Position numbers and translations under genes: made by a program. This document shows, piece after piece, positions 1 through 8,739 of a stretch of DNA of 64,000 nucleotides. The notes below the pieces were generated by a model. It did no database searches, was not told the DNA's origin, and was given only the letters and a program-made list of their open reading frames with translations. Position 1 is the stretch's first letter. Each line of letters begins with the position of its first letter. Origin of the DNA: Aldehydirespirator sp965116865 (GTDB lineage Bacteria > Actinomycetota > Acidimicrobiia > Acidimicrobiales > Aldehydirespiratoraceae); contig OZ220727.1 in the NCBI GenBank assembly GCA_965116865.1, positions 124,001 to 188,000 on the forward strand, read 5' to 3'.

Positions 1-1417
1 CTGTGCTAGCATCGAACTTGTACTGCCGCCATGAACGGATCTTCGGTGTCCAATCTTGTAGATTGCCTAATGTTATCGGAGCCTTGTTCTCGGAGGTGAT
101 GGTGAATGTGGTTGTTGCTGTGCCGGTGCCACCGGTGCAATCCCCGCTGTCGTTGTAGCTCTTGCAGACTCTGTCGTCGACGGTCACTGTGACTGTCGAG
201 GTTCCGACAGATTCGGGTGTTGCCCAGATATCAATACCATCCACCTTTTCGAGGACGCCGGAGATCCAGCCTTCAGAATCGGTGGCATCCCAATAAAGAA
301 TATGCCCGTCAGGGTCGTAGCCGTTGCCCGCATAGGAGATGTTGAAGCTGGAGGCCTTGCCGACTGTCATGGTTTGGTTGTCGAGGGTGCCTAGGACCGG
401 ATCATTGTTCACGACGTTGATCTCAAATGTGTCGGTGGCAAAGTGGTAGCCGTGGGCAGCGGACGCTAAGACCCAGACATACAGGGTTGTCCCGACGGAG
501 TCCACGGGCACGTTGCCCTTGAACCGGGTGAGCCCCTGGTTGCCGATGAGGTTGAAGCGGTCTTCCTGACGGCCGGGATAATCGGTGATCCAGTCGGGCA
601 GAAGCACCCTGCGCGTGTCTTTGGTTATCGTGTTGCCGTTCTGGTCTACTCTGGTCGCCCTGTAGGTCATTTTCCAGCCGGATGTGTTTGTGAACGCGTC
701 TGTGGGTATGCCGAAGTCGAACGTGGTGCCCGGCGCGATCGTCTGGTTGTCGATCCCTTGGTTGAGGCTTAGCGCCGGGGTGGGCAGTTGTTTGCTCACG
801 ATGCTGGACCATGCGCCGCGCACGCTGCCGCAGCCGCTAGGCACTGCGTCGTTGCCCGTTGTGCTGCAGGGTTTCTGGAAATTGACGCGCATCGCCACGT
901 AGTACGTCGTGTTGGTGGTCAGGCCCAAGACATTGCCGGTCAGATAGCTCCGGCCGGAAGCCGAGAGGGACACGCTCCTCTCGACCTCGGTCACGTTCGC
1001 CGCCGAAGGGTTCTCCTCGTTGGCTGCAGTGTTCAGCAGGTTCGACAGGGCGGTCTGGTTGGTGCTGTACAGCACCTCGTAGCCGGCCACATTGTTGCAC
1101 GGGTCGGAAACGGTGTCCGTGGGCGCAGCGGCGTTGGGCGTACCCCGCGGATTGAAGTACAGCTGGAAGCCGCGTTCACCCGATGCGGGGTCGCCGTAGA
1201 GCCGCAGGCCGAACCCGGACGGAGCGCCCGGCGTGGTGAGGGAGGAAATCTCGCTAGCCGTGTCGCAGCTGCTGGGCGGGATGACCGTCGCCTGGGCCGC
1301 TGTGCTCGCAGACCGCAGCGCGGCCACCGCCGCGGCGACAGCCAACGCCGTGAGGAGCATTCCGATGGCCCGACGACGTCGTGGCCAGAACTTCGATGGA
1401 CCATCTGGTTCAGACAT
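1..1417 (-). CDS. Secreted Ig-like/cadherin-like protein, 3' part beyond the window edge
   Basis: An open frame of 472 codons runs off the left edge without a stop. It starts at ATG 1417-1415, with AGGAGAG six bases upstream. The first ~45 residues form an export signal: a basic RRRR stretch, a hydrophobic run rich in Ala/Leu/Val, then STAAQA before a likely cleavage site. The mature part is rich in Thr, Asn, Gly and Asp. It has a fibronectin-like stretch around residues 60-200 (TTNTTYYVAMRV) and two later stretches opening LNQGIDNQTIAPG and LGTLDNQTMTVGK. Those are typical first strands of dystroglycan/cadherin-like Ig domains in bacterial surface proteins. A role in adhesion or at the cell surface is inferred; no catalytic motif is seen in the part present. 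Confidence 0.75.
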   Translation of the reverse strand, partial: MSEPDGPSKFWPRRRRAIGMLLTALAVAAAVAALRSASTAAQATVIPPSSCDTASEISSLTTPGAPSGFGLRLYGDPASGERGFQLYFNPRGTPNAAAPTDTVSDPCNNVAGYEVLYSTNQTALSNLLNTAANEENPSAANVTEVERSVSLSASGRSYLTGNVLGLTTNTTYYVAMRVNFQKPCSTTGNDAVPSGCGSVRGAWSSIVSKQLPTPALSLNQGIDNQTIAPGTTFDFGIPTDAFTNTSGWKMTYRATRVDQNGNTITKDTRRVLLPDWITDYPGRQEDRFNLIGNQGLTRFKGNVPVDSVGTTLYVWVLASAAHGYHFATDTFEINVVNNDPVLGTLDNQTMTVGKASSFNISYAGNGYDPDGHILYWDATDSEGWISGVLEKVDGIDIWATPESVGTSTVTVTVDDRVCKSYNDSGDCTGGTGTATTTFTITSENKAPITLGNLQDWTPKIRSWRQYKFDAST

Positions 1418-1666
1418 TTCTCTCTCCTTAGCCTGTCGAGGGAAGGCTCATCTCGTACGGCTGACTATAGCGCTTCGAGCATGCTGAAATCACGCTGGCC
1501 GCTGATCTCCGATCGCTGCGGCCGCGGTCGGAGCCGCCGGCCCATCGACGCCCGGCGGACACGCGACGCCCCGCACTCTCGCCGGGGCCTCCTACCACGG
1601 CCGAGGACGGACCGGCAGCGCCGACGGCTGAGGCGTCTCCGACCTTCCCGGGCCTCGGGCACTGCC

Positions 1667-3355
1667 TTACTGGAAAGAGACGAAGACTATGTCGGGCGAC
1701 AGCTCCAGCACCTGCTCGGGTGTGGCCACTGGGCTGTCCTCGTCGTAGAAGTTCTTCCATCCCCAGTGGAATCGGTCGGCGCCGGCCTCGCCGGTCAGTG
1801 TGCTCCAAGTGCCGTACTTGGCGGCGAGGGAGCCTTGGCCGTCCATGTGGACTAGCACCGCCAGCTCCGAGGGTGTGTCGATCAACGCGCGGTTCGTGAT
1901 CATCGAGAGCCGGAACTGGTGGACGATCAGCAGCTTCTGGGGGAGGGCCTCCTCCCGCACGATCCCGGCCAGCCAGTCCACCACCTGGTTGACCTCGGCC
2001 GCGTCCACGGCACCGATCTGTCTCAGGTGGACCTGGTTCGGCTTGAGCCTCCACTCCGGGTCGAGGGCCAGCCCGACATGGGGCAGACGGAGGAACTCCT
2101 CGTATATCTTGGCCTGGGAGAGGTAGTCCGACCGTCCCGGCTGGAGATCCAGCACCACGTACACGTCGTTGGCGGCCGCCTCCTCGATCCATGGCCTGAT
2201 CGTCTCGAGGTCGGTCACTCTCGAGTAGTCGCCGTCGGCGCCGGCGGAGGCGGACGCGACGGTGGCGATGATCTCGAAGGTCGGCAGGATCGTCGCTCCG
2301 TCCGCTGCGTAGCCCTCGGCTATGGCTTGAAGCCGCTCCACCGCCTCCTCGGGACCCTGTTCGCCCAGAACGCCGAGCGCTCCCGATGACGGGTGGCCGT
2401 ACGCGGCGACCAGACGGCGGTCGGGGCCCCCGTTGCCCGGACCGAACAACAGCAGCCCGCCGCCGGGCAACTCCTCGCCGCGCCGGAGCACCTCCAGCTG
2501 CCAGTCCGCGTCCTCGCCGGCGTCCGCGAGCAGCACCACCTCGGAAGCCGCCGAGACCGCCTCACGGGCCGGCCGCGGCAACGCCCGCAGATCGCCCGGG
2601 GATGCCACCACCCCTGCGCCGACCTGGCGGGCGACGCCGGCCAGCGCCGCCGCCTCGCCGGAGTCGTCGACGATCCACAGGCGATCCTGGGGCGACCCCC
2701 CGCCGCCGTGCTCGGCGTCCCAGTGCTCAACGTCCAAGTGCTCGAACTCTGCATCGGCCAGCGCGAGGCGCGCGATCTGCTCATCGATGCCGGCCACCAC
2801 CAGCGTCTGCGGCGCCAACCGCCTCAGTTCCTCGAGCAACTCGACGCTCAAGCCGGAATCCGCCAACAGCAGCGGCCCGTCGATGTCTCGGGACGCCAGA
2901 GCGGAAATCGCCGCGGCGTTGTCAGCGAAGGCCAGGCCCACCTCGTGGGCGCAGCGGAAGGCCGCCTTGGAGACCTCGATGCTGGCCGCTGCCGGCGACG
3001 TGTCGGCGAGGCGAAAACCGGCGGCCAGCAGAGGCGGGCAGTCCCGAGCCTGCGCCTCCGCAGCGGCCGGGTCGGCTGCAGGCGCCGACGGTCCCGGATG
3101 CGGGGCCAGCGGAGGAACCGTCGCCGCCGCGGCCGCTGTGCCGGTCTGCGGGTGGGGGACGGTCGGCTGCGTCGCCGCAGGCGCCGTGCCAGCAGGACCT
3201 GTGCCGCGTCCTAGGGGCTCGGAGAGCTCCCCGGTGAAACCAGGACCGGAGCTGCCGGGAGCCGCGCCGTCCGTGCCCGTGCATGCAAGCAGCAGCACAG
3301 CGGGCACGCCGACTACGGCAGCGAGGCGATGGAGACGGTGAGGCCGTGTCGGCAT
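1667..3355 (-). CDS. Lipoprotein with CWB2-like region and C-terminal barrel-like domain
   Basis: This 562-residue protein starts at ATG 3355; a GTG three codons upstream (3364) is possible. It has a basic N-terminus and a lipobox LLLAC with Cys25, so it should be a membrane-anchored lipoprotein. A Pro/Ala/Thr-rich linker follows to about residue 110. Residues ~130-300 hold segments such as GPLLLADSGLSVELLEEL and APQTLVVAGI, which resemble cell-wall-binding repeat 2 units. The C-terminal half (from about 350) reads like a TIM-barrel-type domain: VYVVLDLQPGRSDY, VGLALDPEWRL, KLLIVHQFR, LAVLVHMDGQG. I cannot name the substrate. The 5' end, including the start codon and putative -10 TAGCGT, is duplicated 72 bp upstream. 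Confidence 0.7.
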   Translation of the reverse strand: MPTRPHRLHRLAAVVGVPAVLLLACTGTDGAAPGSSGPGFTGELSEPLGRGTGPAGTAPAATQPTVPHPQTGTAAAAATVPPLAPHPGPSAPAADPAAAEAQARDCPPLLAAGFRLADTSPAAASIEVSKAAFRCAHEVGLAFADNAAAISALASRDIDGPLLLADSGLSVELLEELRRLAPQTLVVAGIDEQIARLALADAEFEHLDVEHWDAEHGGGGSPQDRLWIVDDSGEAAALAGVARQVGAGVVASPGDLRALPRPAREAVSAASEVVLLADAGEDADWQLEVLRRGEELPGGGLLLFGPGNGGPDRRLVAAYGHPSSGALGVLGEQGPEEAVERLQAIAEGYAADGATILPTFEIIATVASASAGADGDYSRVTDLETIRPWIEEAAANDVYVVLDLQPGRSDYLSQAKIYEEFLRLPHVGLALDPEWRLKPNQVHLRQIGAVDAAEVNQVVDWLAGIVREEALPQKLLIVHQFRLSMITNRALIDTPSELAVLVHMDGQGSLAAKYGTWSTLTGEAGADRFHWGWKNFYDEDSPVATPEQVLELSPDIVFVSFQ

Positions 3356-3446
3356 AGTCGGCACTGGACGCTAACCACTGGCTCTGTATGTGCTGGCGAG
3401 TCTTCGCAGAAATCTGCGCGCCGGCATAGTCGGCACTGGACGCTAA
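3351..3446. repeat. 72-bp duplication of the lipoprotein gene start
   Basis: The sequence beginning GGCATAGTCGGCACTGG at 3351 recurs at 3423, exactly 72 bp away. The copied stretch covers the start codon and proposed -10 region of the leftward lipoprotein gene. Confidence 0.85.
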
Positions 3447-3448
3447 GA

Positions 3449-3560
3449 GGCCGAGCGAATAGGCGGGCCAGTCCGGATCATACGGGCGAGGCCGTGGCCC
3501 GAGCGGCCCGTGAGCGCAGCGAACAAGAGCGGGAATGACACCGCTGCGACACGACGGACT
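3449..3560. repeat. Dispersed intergenic repeat, copy 1
   Basis: This copy carries the family landmarks GAGGCCGAGCGA, GGCCGTGGCCCGAGCGGCC (able to form a GGCCG/CGGCC hairpin), GTGAGCGCAGCGAACAAGAG and GGGAATGACACC. Related copies lie at 32.6, 38.7-38.9, 57.95, 60.36 and 60.68 kb, always between genes. The remaining sequence up to the thiolase gene (to 3761) shows no convincing gene. Confidence 0.75.
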
Positions 3561-3761
3561 CACTCCTATCCGCGCAGCCCCTAAGCACTGGGCTCCCCGC
3601 CGTGGTGTCAATCCTCGAGGCGACTCCGGCTCAGGGCCGGGCCGGCGGTTGCCCGGTCGTGGCGCAGCGCCGGCTCTCGAACGCGTCCGGATGTTGCCGA
3701 CGGGCCCTGCAGCTCTTGGCGTCGGGCTGGGTGCGCAGACCGTGGCTGGACGGCCCGGTCG

Positions 3762-4964
3762 TCAGCTGAGGCGTTCGACGATCATGGCCATGCCTTGGCC
3801 GCCGCCCACGCACATGGACTCGAGGCCGACGGTGCCGTCGCCGTCTTCGAGGCCGTTGAGCAGGGTACACATGATGCGCGACCCGGTCATGCCGAACGGG
3901 TGGCCCAGCGCGATCGACCCGCCGTTGGGGTTGAGCTTGTCGTAGTCGATGCCCAGGTCGTCGGCCGAGGGCAGCACCTGTGCAGCGAAGGCCTCGTTGA
4001 TCTCCACCTGGTCGATGTCGTCGATGGTCATGCCGGCGCGGCCCAGTGCCTGGTGGCAGGCGTCGACCGGGCCGAGGCCCATGATCTCGGGGTTGAGCGC
4101 CGACACGCCGGTTGCCACGATCCGGGCCAGCGGCTTGGCGCCCACCGCGGCCGCCTTGGCGTCCGACATCACCACCACCGCGGCCGCGCCGTCGTTGAGC
4201 GGGCAGCAGTTGCCGGCGGTGACGGTGCCGTCGGGACGGAACGCCGGCCTGAGCTGGGAGACGCCTTCCAGCGTCGTGCCTTCGCGGATGCCGTCGTCGT
4301 GGCGTGCCTCTCTGCCGCCATCGAGCGGGAAAGGGGTTATCTCACGCTCGAAGAAGCCTCGGCTGCGGGCCGTTTCGGCCCGGTTCTGGGACAGGACGCC
4401 CCACTCGTCCTGGGCTCGCCGCGACACTCCCTTGAGCTGGGCCACGTTCTCGGCGGTCTGTCCCATGGCGATGTAGATGTCGGGCAGGCCCTGCGGCGGC
4501 GCCCACGACTCGGCGCCTCCGGCGGCGCGCTCCGCGGTGCGGCCCTCGGCTTCGGCGAAGTCGCCGTTGTGCGGTCCGCTGTCGGCGGTGCCGAGCGCGT
4601 AGCGCGACACCGTCTCGACGCCGCCGGCCACGAAGCAGTCGCCCTCGCCGGCCTTGATTGCGTGGGCGGCCATGCGGATCGTCTGCAGCGACGATGAGCA
4701 GTAGCGGTTGACGGTCACGCCGGGGGCGTTCACGCCGGCCAGGATCGACGCCACCCGGGCGAGGTTGTAGCCGCCCTCGCCGCCGGGCTGGCCGATGCCC
4801 CAGATCACGTCCTCCACGTCGTCGGCGCTGAGGCCCGGAACTTTGGACAGCACGTCGTCGATGATGAACGCCGACATGTCGTCGGGCCGGACCTCGGTGA
4901 GCGAACCCTTCACGGCCCGGCCGATCGGCGTGCGGGAGGTTGCGACGATGACGGCCTCAGGCAT
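3762..4964 (-). CDS. Acetyl-CoA C-acyltransferase (thiolase)
   Basis: This 400-residue thiolase condenses or cleaves acyl-CoA/3-ketoacyl-CoA. The nucleophilic cysteine is C89 in NRYCSSSLQ. The C-terminal motifs are NEAFAAQ, the catalytic histidine in GGSIALGHPFGMTG, and the second cysteine in CVGGGQG, in the usual thiolase order. The frame stays open upstream, but the start was placed at ATG 4964 because AAGGAG sits five bases before it and thiolase homology begins MPEAVIVATSRTPIG. It is monocistronic on the minus strand. Acyl-CoA dehydrogenase, mutase and ligase genes elsewhere in the window suggest active fatty-acid or branched-chain catabolism. Whether it is biosynthetic or degradative cannot be told from sequence alone. 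Confidence 0.93.
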   Translation of the reverse strand: MPEAVIVATSRTPIGRAVKGSLTEVRPDDMSAFIIDDVLSKVPGLSADDVEDVIWGIGQPGGEGGYNLARVASILAGVNAPGVTVNRYCSSSLQTIRMAAHAIKAGEGDCFVAGGVETVSRYALGTADSGPHNGDFAEAEGRTAERAAGGAESWAPPQGLPDIYIAMGQTAENVAQLKGVSRRAQDEWGVLSQNRAETARSRGFFEREITPFPLDGGREARHDDGIREGTTLEGVSQLRPAFRPDGTVTAGNCCPLNDGAAAVVVMSDAKAAAVGAKPLARIVATGVSALNPEIMGLGPVDACHQALGRAGMTIDDIDQVEINEAFAAQVLPSADDLGIDYDKLNPNGGSIALGHPFGMTGSRIMCTLLNGLEDGDGTVGLESMCVGGGQGMAMIVERLS

Positions 4965-5348
4965 GGCAGCTCCTTGGTGGTGTGCCGGCGGACGCCGGGA
5001 CGACGGTGCGATGCATAACGTTAGGAGGCGCACGGCCGATTCGCGGGCTCGGACGGGCCGTTCCCCGAGTTCGGCGGCGCTCGGCCTCGGAACGGCGCGA
5101 ATGCTTCCTGTCGGCGGTTCCGGTCGCCGGGAGCGTGGGGAGCGTGGGGAGTGGGGGGGAGGGCAGGCTCTATCGGTGTCTTCCCGCATGGACGACACCG
5201 CCATCGGCGTCGAGTGGTCCTGGAAGTTCCTGATCGGAGGGGAGCGGGACACCGAGATCCAAGCCATCAGATGTCTATCTTAGATATAATGAAAACTATC
5301 GAGATAATCTCCACCGCTGGCCTCGGTTGCCGTGCCATAATGCAATGG
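4965..5348. other. Intergenic region without a recognisable gene
   Basis: This is a divergent spacer between the thiolase and the small rightward pair. It is GC-rich up to about 5260, then AT-richer. CATAAT at 5336-5341 lies seven bases before ATG 5349 and is a plausible -10 box for a leaderless message. A TATAAT at 5285-5290 is a second candidate. No other feature is seen. Confidence 0.5.
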
Positions 5349-5621
5349 ATGAGACTTGATCCCGTCCTGGACCGGCTCGAAGCAGCGTTCGACAAGCACC
5401 GCGCCGAGTTGCTGGCCACAGACGAGGGACGCTGGGCGCTGTTCGTCCAGCCCAACGACAAGCGCTTCCGACCGAGGCTTCTCGGCTGCTTCGACGATGA
5501 GTTCGGCGCGTGTGACGCTGGCTACCGCAACACCATCGGGCGGCGTTTCCTGGTCAGGGAGGTGCTGGAGCGCGATCGAGTGGTCAGCGTCCCTTGGGCG
5601 GTGTCGGTCAATCGACAGTGA
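5349..5621 (+). CDS. Small DUF5678-like protein paired with a retropepsin-like gene
   Basis: This 90-residue protein starts at ATG 5349, seven bases after CATAAT. In-frame ATGs upstream at 5271, 5289 and 5340 are alternatives, but none has a ribosome site. The sequence has the pattern of a small partner protein: an amphipathic helix (LDRLEAAFDKHRAELLA), then GRWALFVQ, a GCFDDE.GACDAGYR stretch and FLVREVLERD. This resembles DUF5678-type proteins often encoded beside single-domain retropepsins. The retropepsin gene follows 52 bases later in the same direction, so they probably form one unit. The function is unknown; a regulatory pairing is conceivable. Confidence 0.6.
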   Translation: MRLDPVLDRLEAAFDKHRAELLATDEGRWALFVQPNDKRFRPRLLGCFDDEFGACDAGYRNTIGRRFLVREVLERDRVVSVPWAVSVNRQ

Positions 5622-5673
5622 ACGGCACCGGACTGCACGGATCACGGGCACGATTGGATGGAGGGGGCCGATC

Positions 5674-6081
5674 GTGGATGTCGAGGTGCGGCTGGCGTCG
5701 AGTGACCTTGACCGCTACCGCGTGGAGGGCAGGATCATTCCGGAGCCGGTTCGGACGACCGGGATCATCGATACGGCCGCCGAGCGGACTTGCGTCAGCG
5801 CAGCGATCGTTAATCGGCTGCTGCTCGAGCCGACGCGCCGGGAAGACCTGGCCACAGCCTCGGGACCGCGGGAAAGCGGAACCTACTACCTGATGCTGCA
5901 GGTGGGCTGGCGTCAGGACCAGCCGCCGGCAGCGATAACCGTCACGGCATACGACGCCGACGTGATGGGCGCCGAGGTGCTGGTAGGGCTGGATGTGCTG
6001 CGCCATGGAAGGCTTGTCCTGAACGGCCCCGAAGGAGAGTTCGAGCTTTTCCTGCCGTTATCCGCCCGTATTGGCCCGTAG
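5674..6081 (+). CDS. Retropepsin-like (clan AA) aspartic protease domain protein
   Basis: This 135-residue protein starts at GTG 5674 with GGAGGGGG seven bases upstream. The open frame extends further left, but that part overlaps the preceding gene and looks non-coding. The motif IIDTAAERTCVS is the D-T-G/A-A active-site turn of retropepsin-like proteases. It is followed by the expected beta-rich body (GTYYLMLQVGW, ITVTAYDADVMG) and the second conserved strand VLVGLDVLRHGRLVLNGPEG. A single copy of the catalytic Asp means the enzyme would act as a homodimer. Its substrate is unknown. The small upstream gene is probably co-transcribed. Confidence 0.75.
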   Translation: MDVEVRLASSDLDRYRVEGRIIPEPVRTTGIIDTAAERTCVSAAIVNRLLLEPTRREDLATASGPRESGTYYLMLQVGWRQDQPPAAITVTAYDADVMGAEVLVGLDVLRHGRLVLNGPEGEFELFLPLSARIGP

Positions 6082-6191
6082 CGCTCAGCCTGGATCAGCC
6101 AGCGGCTCGGACACCGCACAGCCCTCCGCCGCGGGCTGACCGCGGCCAACCCCGACGGAGGTTGCCTTGTGGGCTGGCGATTCTCGGGCGG

Positions 6192-7418
6192 CTAGTTGCG
6201 GGGCACGTCGCGCCAGGGGATTTCCTTGTCGACTCTGGGCTCGCTGGGCAGGCCCAGGACCTTCTCTCCCAGGATGTTGCGCATGATCTCGCTGGTGCCT
6301 CCCTCGATGGAGTTGGCCCGGGCCCGCAGGAAGCTGTGGTGGCTGTCGCCGGACTTGCCGTCGAGCGACACGGCGGTGGGACGCCGGAACTCGTAGTCGT
6401 AGTCCACCGTCGCCGCGGGACCTTCGAGGTCCAGGACCTTCGATGTGAGATCCTTGTTGAACTCGGCGAGCATCAGCTTGCTGAACGAGCCCTCCGGGCC
6501 GGGGTTGCCGGCCCGGGCGTTCTGGAAGGCCCGTATGTTGTTCATCCGCAGGGCCTCGCCCCTCACCCAAAGCTGCATGACCTCGTCGCGGCGGGCCTCG
6601 GTGCGAGCCGACGGGTCCAGGTTGCGGTAGGCGTCGAGCAGGTTGCCGAGCGGCCCGTCGCTGCCGGTTGCGGCGCCGCCCACCGCGCCGCCTATGACGG
6701 TCCGCTCGTTCATCAGCGTGGTGAGCGCCACCCGCCAGCCCTCGCCGACGGCGCCGATCCGGGCCGTGTCCGGCACCCGCACGTCGGTCATGTACACCTC
6801 GTTGAACTCGGCTTCGCCGGTGATCTGGCGCAACGGACGCACCTCCACGCCGGGGGCTCGCATGTCGAGCGCGAAGTAGGTGAGCCCCTTGTGCTTGGGA
6901 AGCTCCGGGTTGGAGCGGGCCACCAGCATCCCCAGGTCGGCGACGTGGGCCAGCGTGTTCCACGCCTTCTGGCCGTTGACCACCCATTCGTCGCCGTCGC
7001 GCTCGGCTCTGGCGCCCAGCCCGGCGAAGTCCGAGCCGGAGCCGGGCTCGCTGAACAGCTGGCACCAGCGCTCCTCCCCGGTGAACATGGGCCGCAGGTA
7101 GCGGCGCTTCTGCTCGTCGGTGCCGTGGGTGAGGATCGTTGGGCCGATCAGCATCATGAAGAACGTGGAGGGGTCGGCGGGCTGGGCGCCCGCGGCCCGC
7201 AGCCGCCGATCAACCGCTCGCTGGAGCTTGCGGGACAGGCCGAGCCCGCCGAAGCCCGCCGGGTGGTGGACCCAGGCCAGGCCGGCGTCGTACTGGTGGC
7301 CCCTCAGCGCTGCGGGGTTTTCGGCGGCGGGGTCGTGCTCGGCCAGGAAGGCGTCGATGGCCTGGTCGGCGATGCGGATCTGTTCGGCGGTGTCGGCGGA
7401 AGTGTCAGCGGCTGCCAT
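6192..7418 (-). CDS. Acyl-CoA dehydrogenase
   Basis: This 408-residue FAD-dependent acyl-CoA dehydrogenase oxidises acyl-CoA to enoyl-CoA. Diagnostic stretches are FSEPGSGSDFAGLGA (flavin/substrate loop), EWVVNGQKAWNT, GEAEFNEVYMTDVRVP and the C-terminal IEGGTSEIMRNILGEKVLGLP. Start ATG 7418 is preceded by GGAGAG at the right spacing; the frame continues five codons upstream to 7433, which is less likely. The gene's start region (GCGGCTG.CATGGT) is echoed twice upstream as degenerate copies about 74 bp apart. The real acyl chain specificity cannot be read from the sequence. Confidence 0.92.
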   Translation of the reverse strand: MAAADTSADTAEQIRIADQAIDAFLAEHDPAAENPAALRGHQYDAGLAWVHHPAGFGGLGLSRKLQRAVDRRLRAAGAQPADPSTFFMMLIGPTILTHGTDEQKRRYLRPMFTGEERWCQLFSEPGSGSDFAGLGARAERDGDEWVVNGQKAWNTLAHVADLGMLVARSNPELPKHKGLTYFALDMRAPGVEVRPLRQITGEAEFNEVYMTDVRVPDTARIGAVGEGWRVALTTLMNERTVIGGAVGGAATGSDGPLGNLLDAYRNLDPSARTEARRDEVMQLWVRGEALRMNNIRAFQNARAGNPGPEGSFSKLMLAEFNKDLTSKVLDLEGPAATVDYDYEFRRPTAVSLDGKSGDSHHSFLRARANSIEGGTSEIMRNILGEKVLGLPSEPRVDKEIPWRDVPRN

Positions 7419-7479
7419 GGTGGAACTCTCCAATGGATGTTGTGGCAGCGGCCTGCTCGGCGCTGCGCGTCTGCTCGGC

Positions 7480-7612
7480 GGTGTCGGCGGCTGTCATGGT
7501 CGGATTCTCCGGTGGATGTTGCGGTTGCGGGCGGCGATGATGCGGTCGAGCACGGTGTCGGCGGCTGTCATGGTCGGATTTTCCGGTGGACGTTGCGGTT
7601 GCGGGCGGGTAG
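7480..7612. repeat. 74-bp duplicated units echoing the acyl-CoA dehydrogenase start
   Basis: GGTGTCGGCGGCTGTCATGG begins at 7480 and again at 7554 (74 bp). A related sequence at 7388 lies inside the gene's first codons. The units include a copy of the start codon and its upstream region. Confidence 0.75.
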
Positions 7613-7628
7613 GCGTCATGCTCGACCC

Positions 7629-8426
7629 ATGCATTCTTACTCCCGGCGGTTGCTCGCAGACACCACGGAGACGTGTTTCGCCGAGATCTCGGACCTGTGC
7701 TCCGACCTCACCGACGAGGAGTGGGCCGTGCGGTCGCTCTGCCCGGCCTGGACGGTGCGCCAGACCGTCGGTCATGCCGTGGGCGTGGAGGACGCGCTGT
7801 CGGGCTGGAGGGTCAGTACCGGCGACATGCCGCCGTTGTGGAAGATGCAGTCCCTCATCGACGCCTCCGTCGGCATGTCCTCAGCGCAGTTCGGTGCCCG
7901 GGTGGGCGAGATCTTCGACGCTCGCCGGGCCGATCTGGCCGCGCTGAGCGACGACGACATCGAACGCCCGTCGTGGACGCCGGTCGGGGTGCAGAGCTAC
8001 GGGGGCTTCCTGGCTGTTCGGATCTTCGACATGTGGGTGCATTTGCGCGACTGCACGATCCCGCTGGGACGGGCCACCGACGACGACGGCCCCGCTGCGG
8101 AGGTCGCCCTCGAGCAGGTGGAGCGTTCGATCGGCTACATCGTCGGCAAGAAGGTGGGCCTGCCCGACGGCATGAGCCTGAGGGCCGACATCACCGGTCC
8201 GGTAGAGCGCCAGATCGCGGTCGTGGTCGACGGCAAGGCCCGGGCGGTCGACCCGGGCTCGCTGGAGGAGCCCGACGTGGTGCTCACCGCCGACTTGTTG
8301 ACGTTCGTCATGCTGGCCTGCGGACGCATCGACCCGCAGTCCAGGATCGACGACGGCTCAATCTCCTGGAGCGGCGACGCCCGCTGGGGCGAGCACACGG
8401 CGCGCAACCTACGCTTCACGATGTGA
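7629..8426 (+). CDS. Maleylpyruvate isomerase family mycothiol-dependent enzyme
   Basis: This 265-residue protein starts at ATG 7629. It has the DinB/MDMPI four-helix-bundle pattern: TVGHAVGVEDALSGW with the first metal histidine, then FDMWVHLRDC with the other ligands. The C-terminal part (ITGPVERQIAVVVDG, VVLTADLLTFVMLACGR) resembles the SCP2-like tail common in this actinobacterial family. Family members use mycothiol as a thiol cofactor, which supports an actinobacterial host. The exact substrate is unknown. It diverges from the acyl-CoA dehydrogenase across the 7.5-kb repeats. Confidence 0.8.
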   Translation: MHSYSRRLLADTTETCFAEISDLCSDLTDEEWAVRSLCPAWTVRQTVGHAVGVEDALSGWRVSTGDMPPLWKMQSLIDASVGMSSAQFGARVGEIFDARRADLAALSDDDIERPSWTPVGVQSYGGFLAVRIFDMWVHLRDCTIPLGRATDDDGPAAEVALEQVERSIGYIVGKKVGLPDGMSLRADITGPVERQIAVVVDGKARAVDPGSLEEPDVVLTADLLTFVMLACGRIDPQSRIDDGSISWSGDARWGEHTARNLRFTM

Positions 8427-8451
8427 TGACATCCGCAGGCCGGCTCGAAGC

Positions 8452-8626
8452 CTTCGAGGTCTGCGCGCATGGGCCGGTGGTGTGTGTTGGGGTCACTATT
8501 CACGCTTCCAGTCCTGGTGAGCACTTCGAGGTCTGCGCGCATGGGCCGGTGGTGTGTGTTGGGGTCACTATTCACGCTTCCAGTCCTGGTGAGCACTTCG
8601 AGGTCTGCGCGCATGGGCCGGTGGTG
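8452..8626. repeat. 72-bp tandem array (2.4 units)
   Basis: Units beginning CTTCGAGGTCTGCGCGCATG start at 8452, 8524 and 8596, exactly 72 bp apart. The array follows directly after the stop of the MDMPI-family gene. The rest of the gap up to 8739 shows no gene. Confidence 0.95.
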
Positions 8627-8739
8627 GGCGCTGGTTGCTGCGAGCAGAGTGGGCTGCGTCCCGTTGCCTGTGGGTCTGCGCGTGTGTTGCCGTTGCGGCC
8701 GCGGGTTCCTGCGCAAAGAACCCGCGGCGCCGCGGTGGG

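Noticed and set aside
8452..8626. The tandem arrays as assembly artefacts only
   Set aside because: Units in several arrays differ by substitutions, and those inside genes keep the reading frame; artefact is still possible for the perfect two-copy cases and needs long reads.
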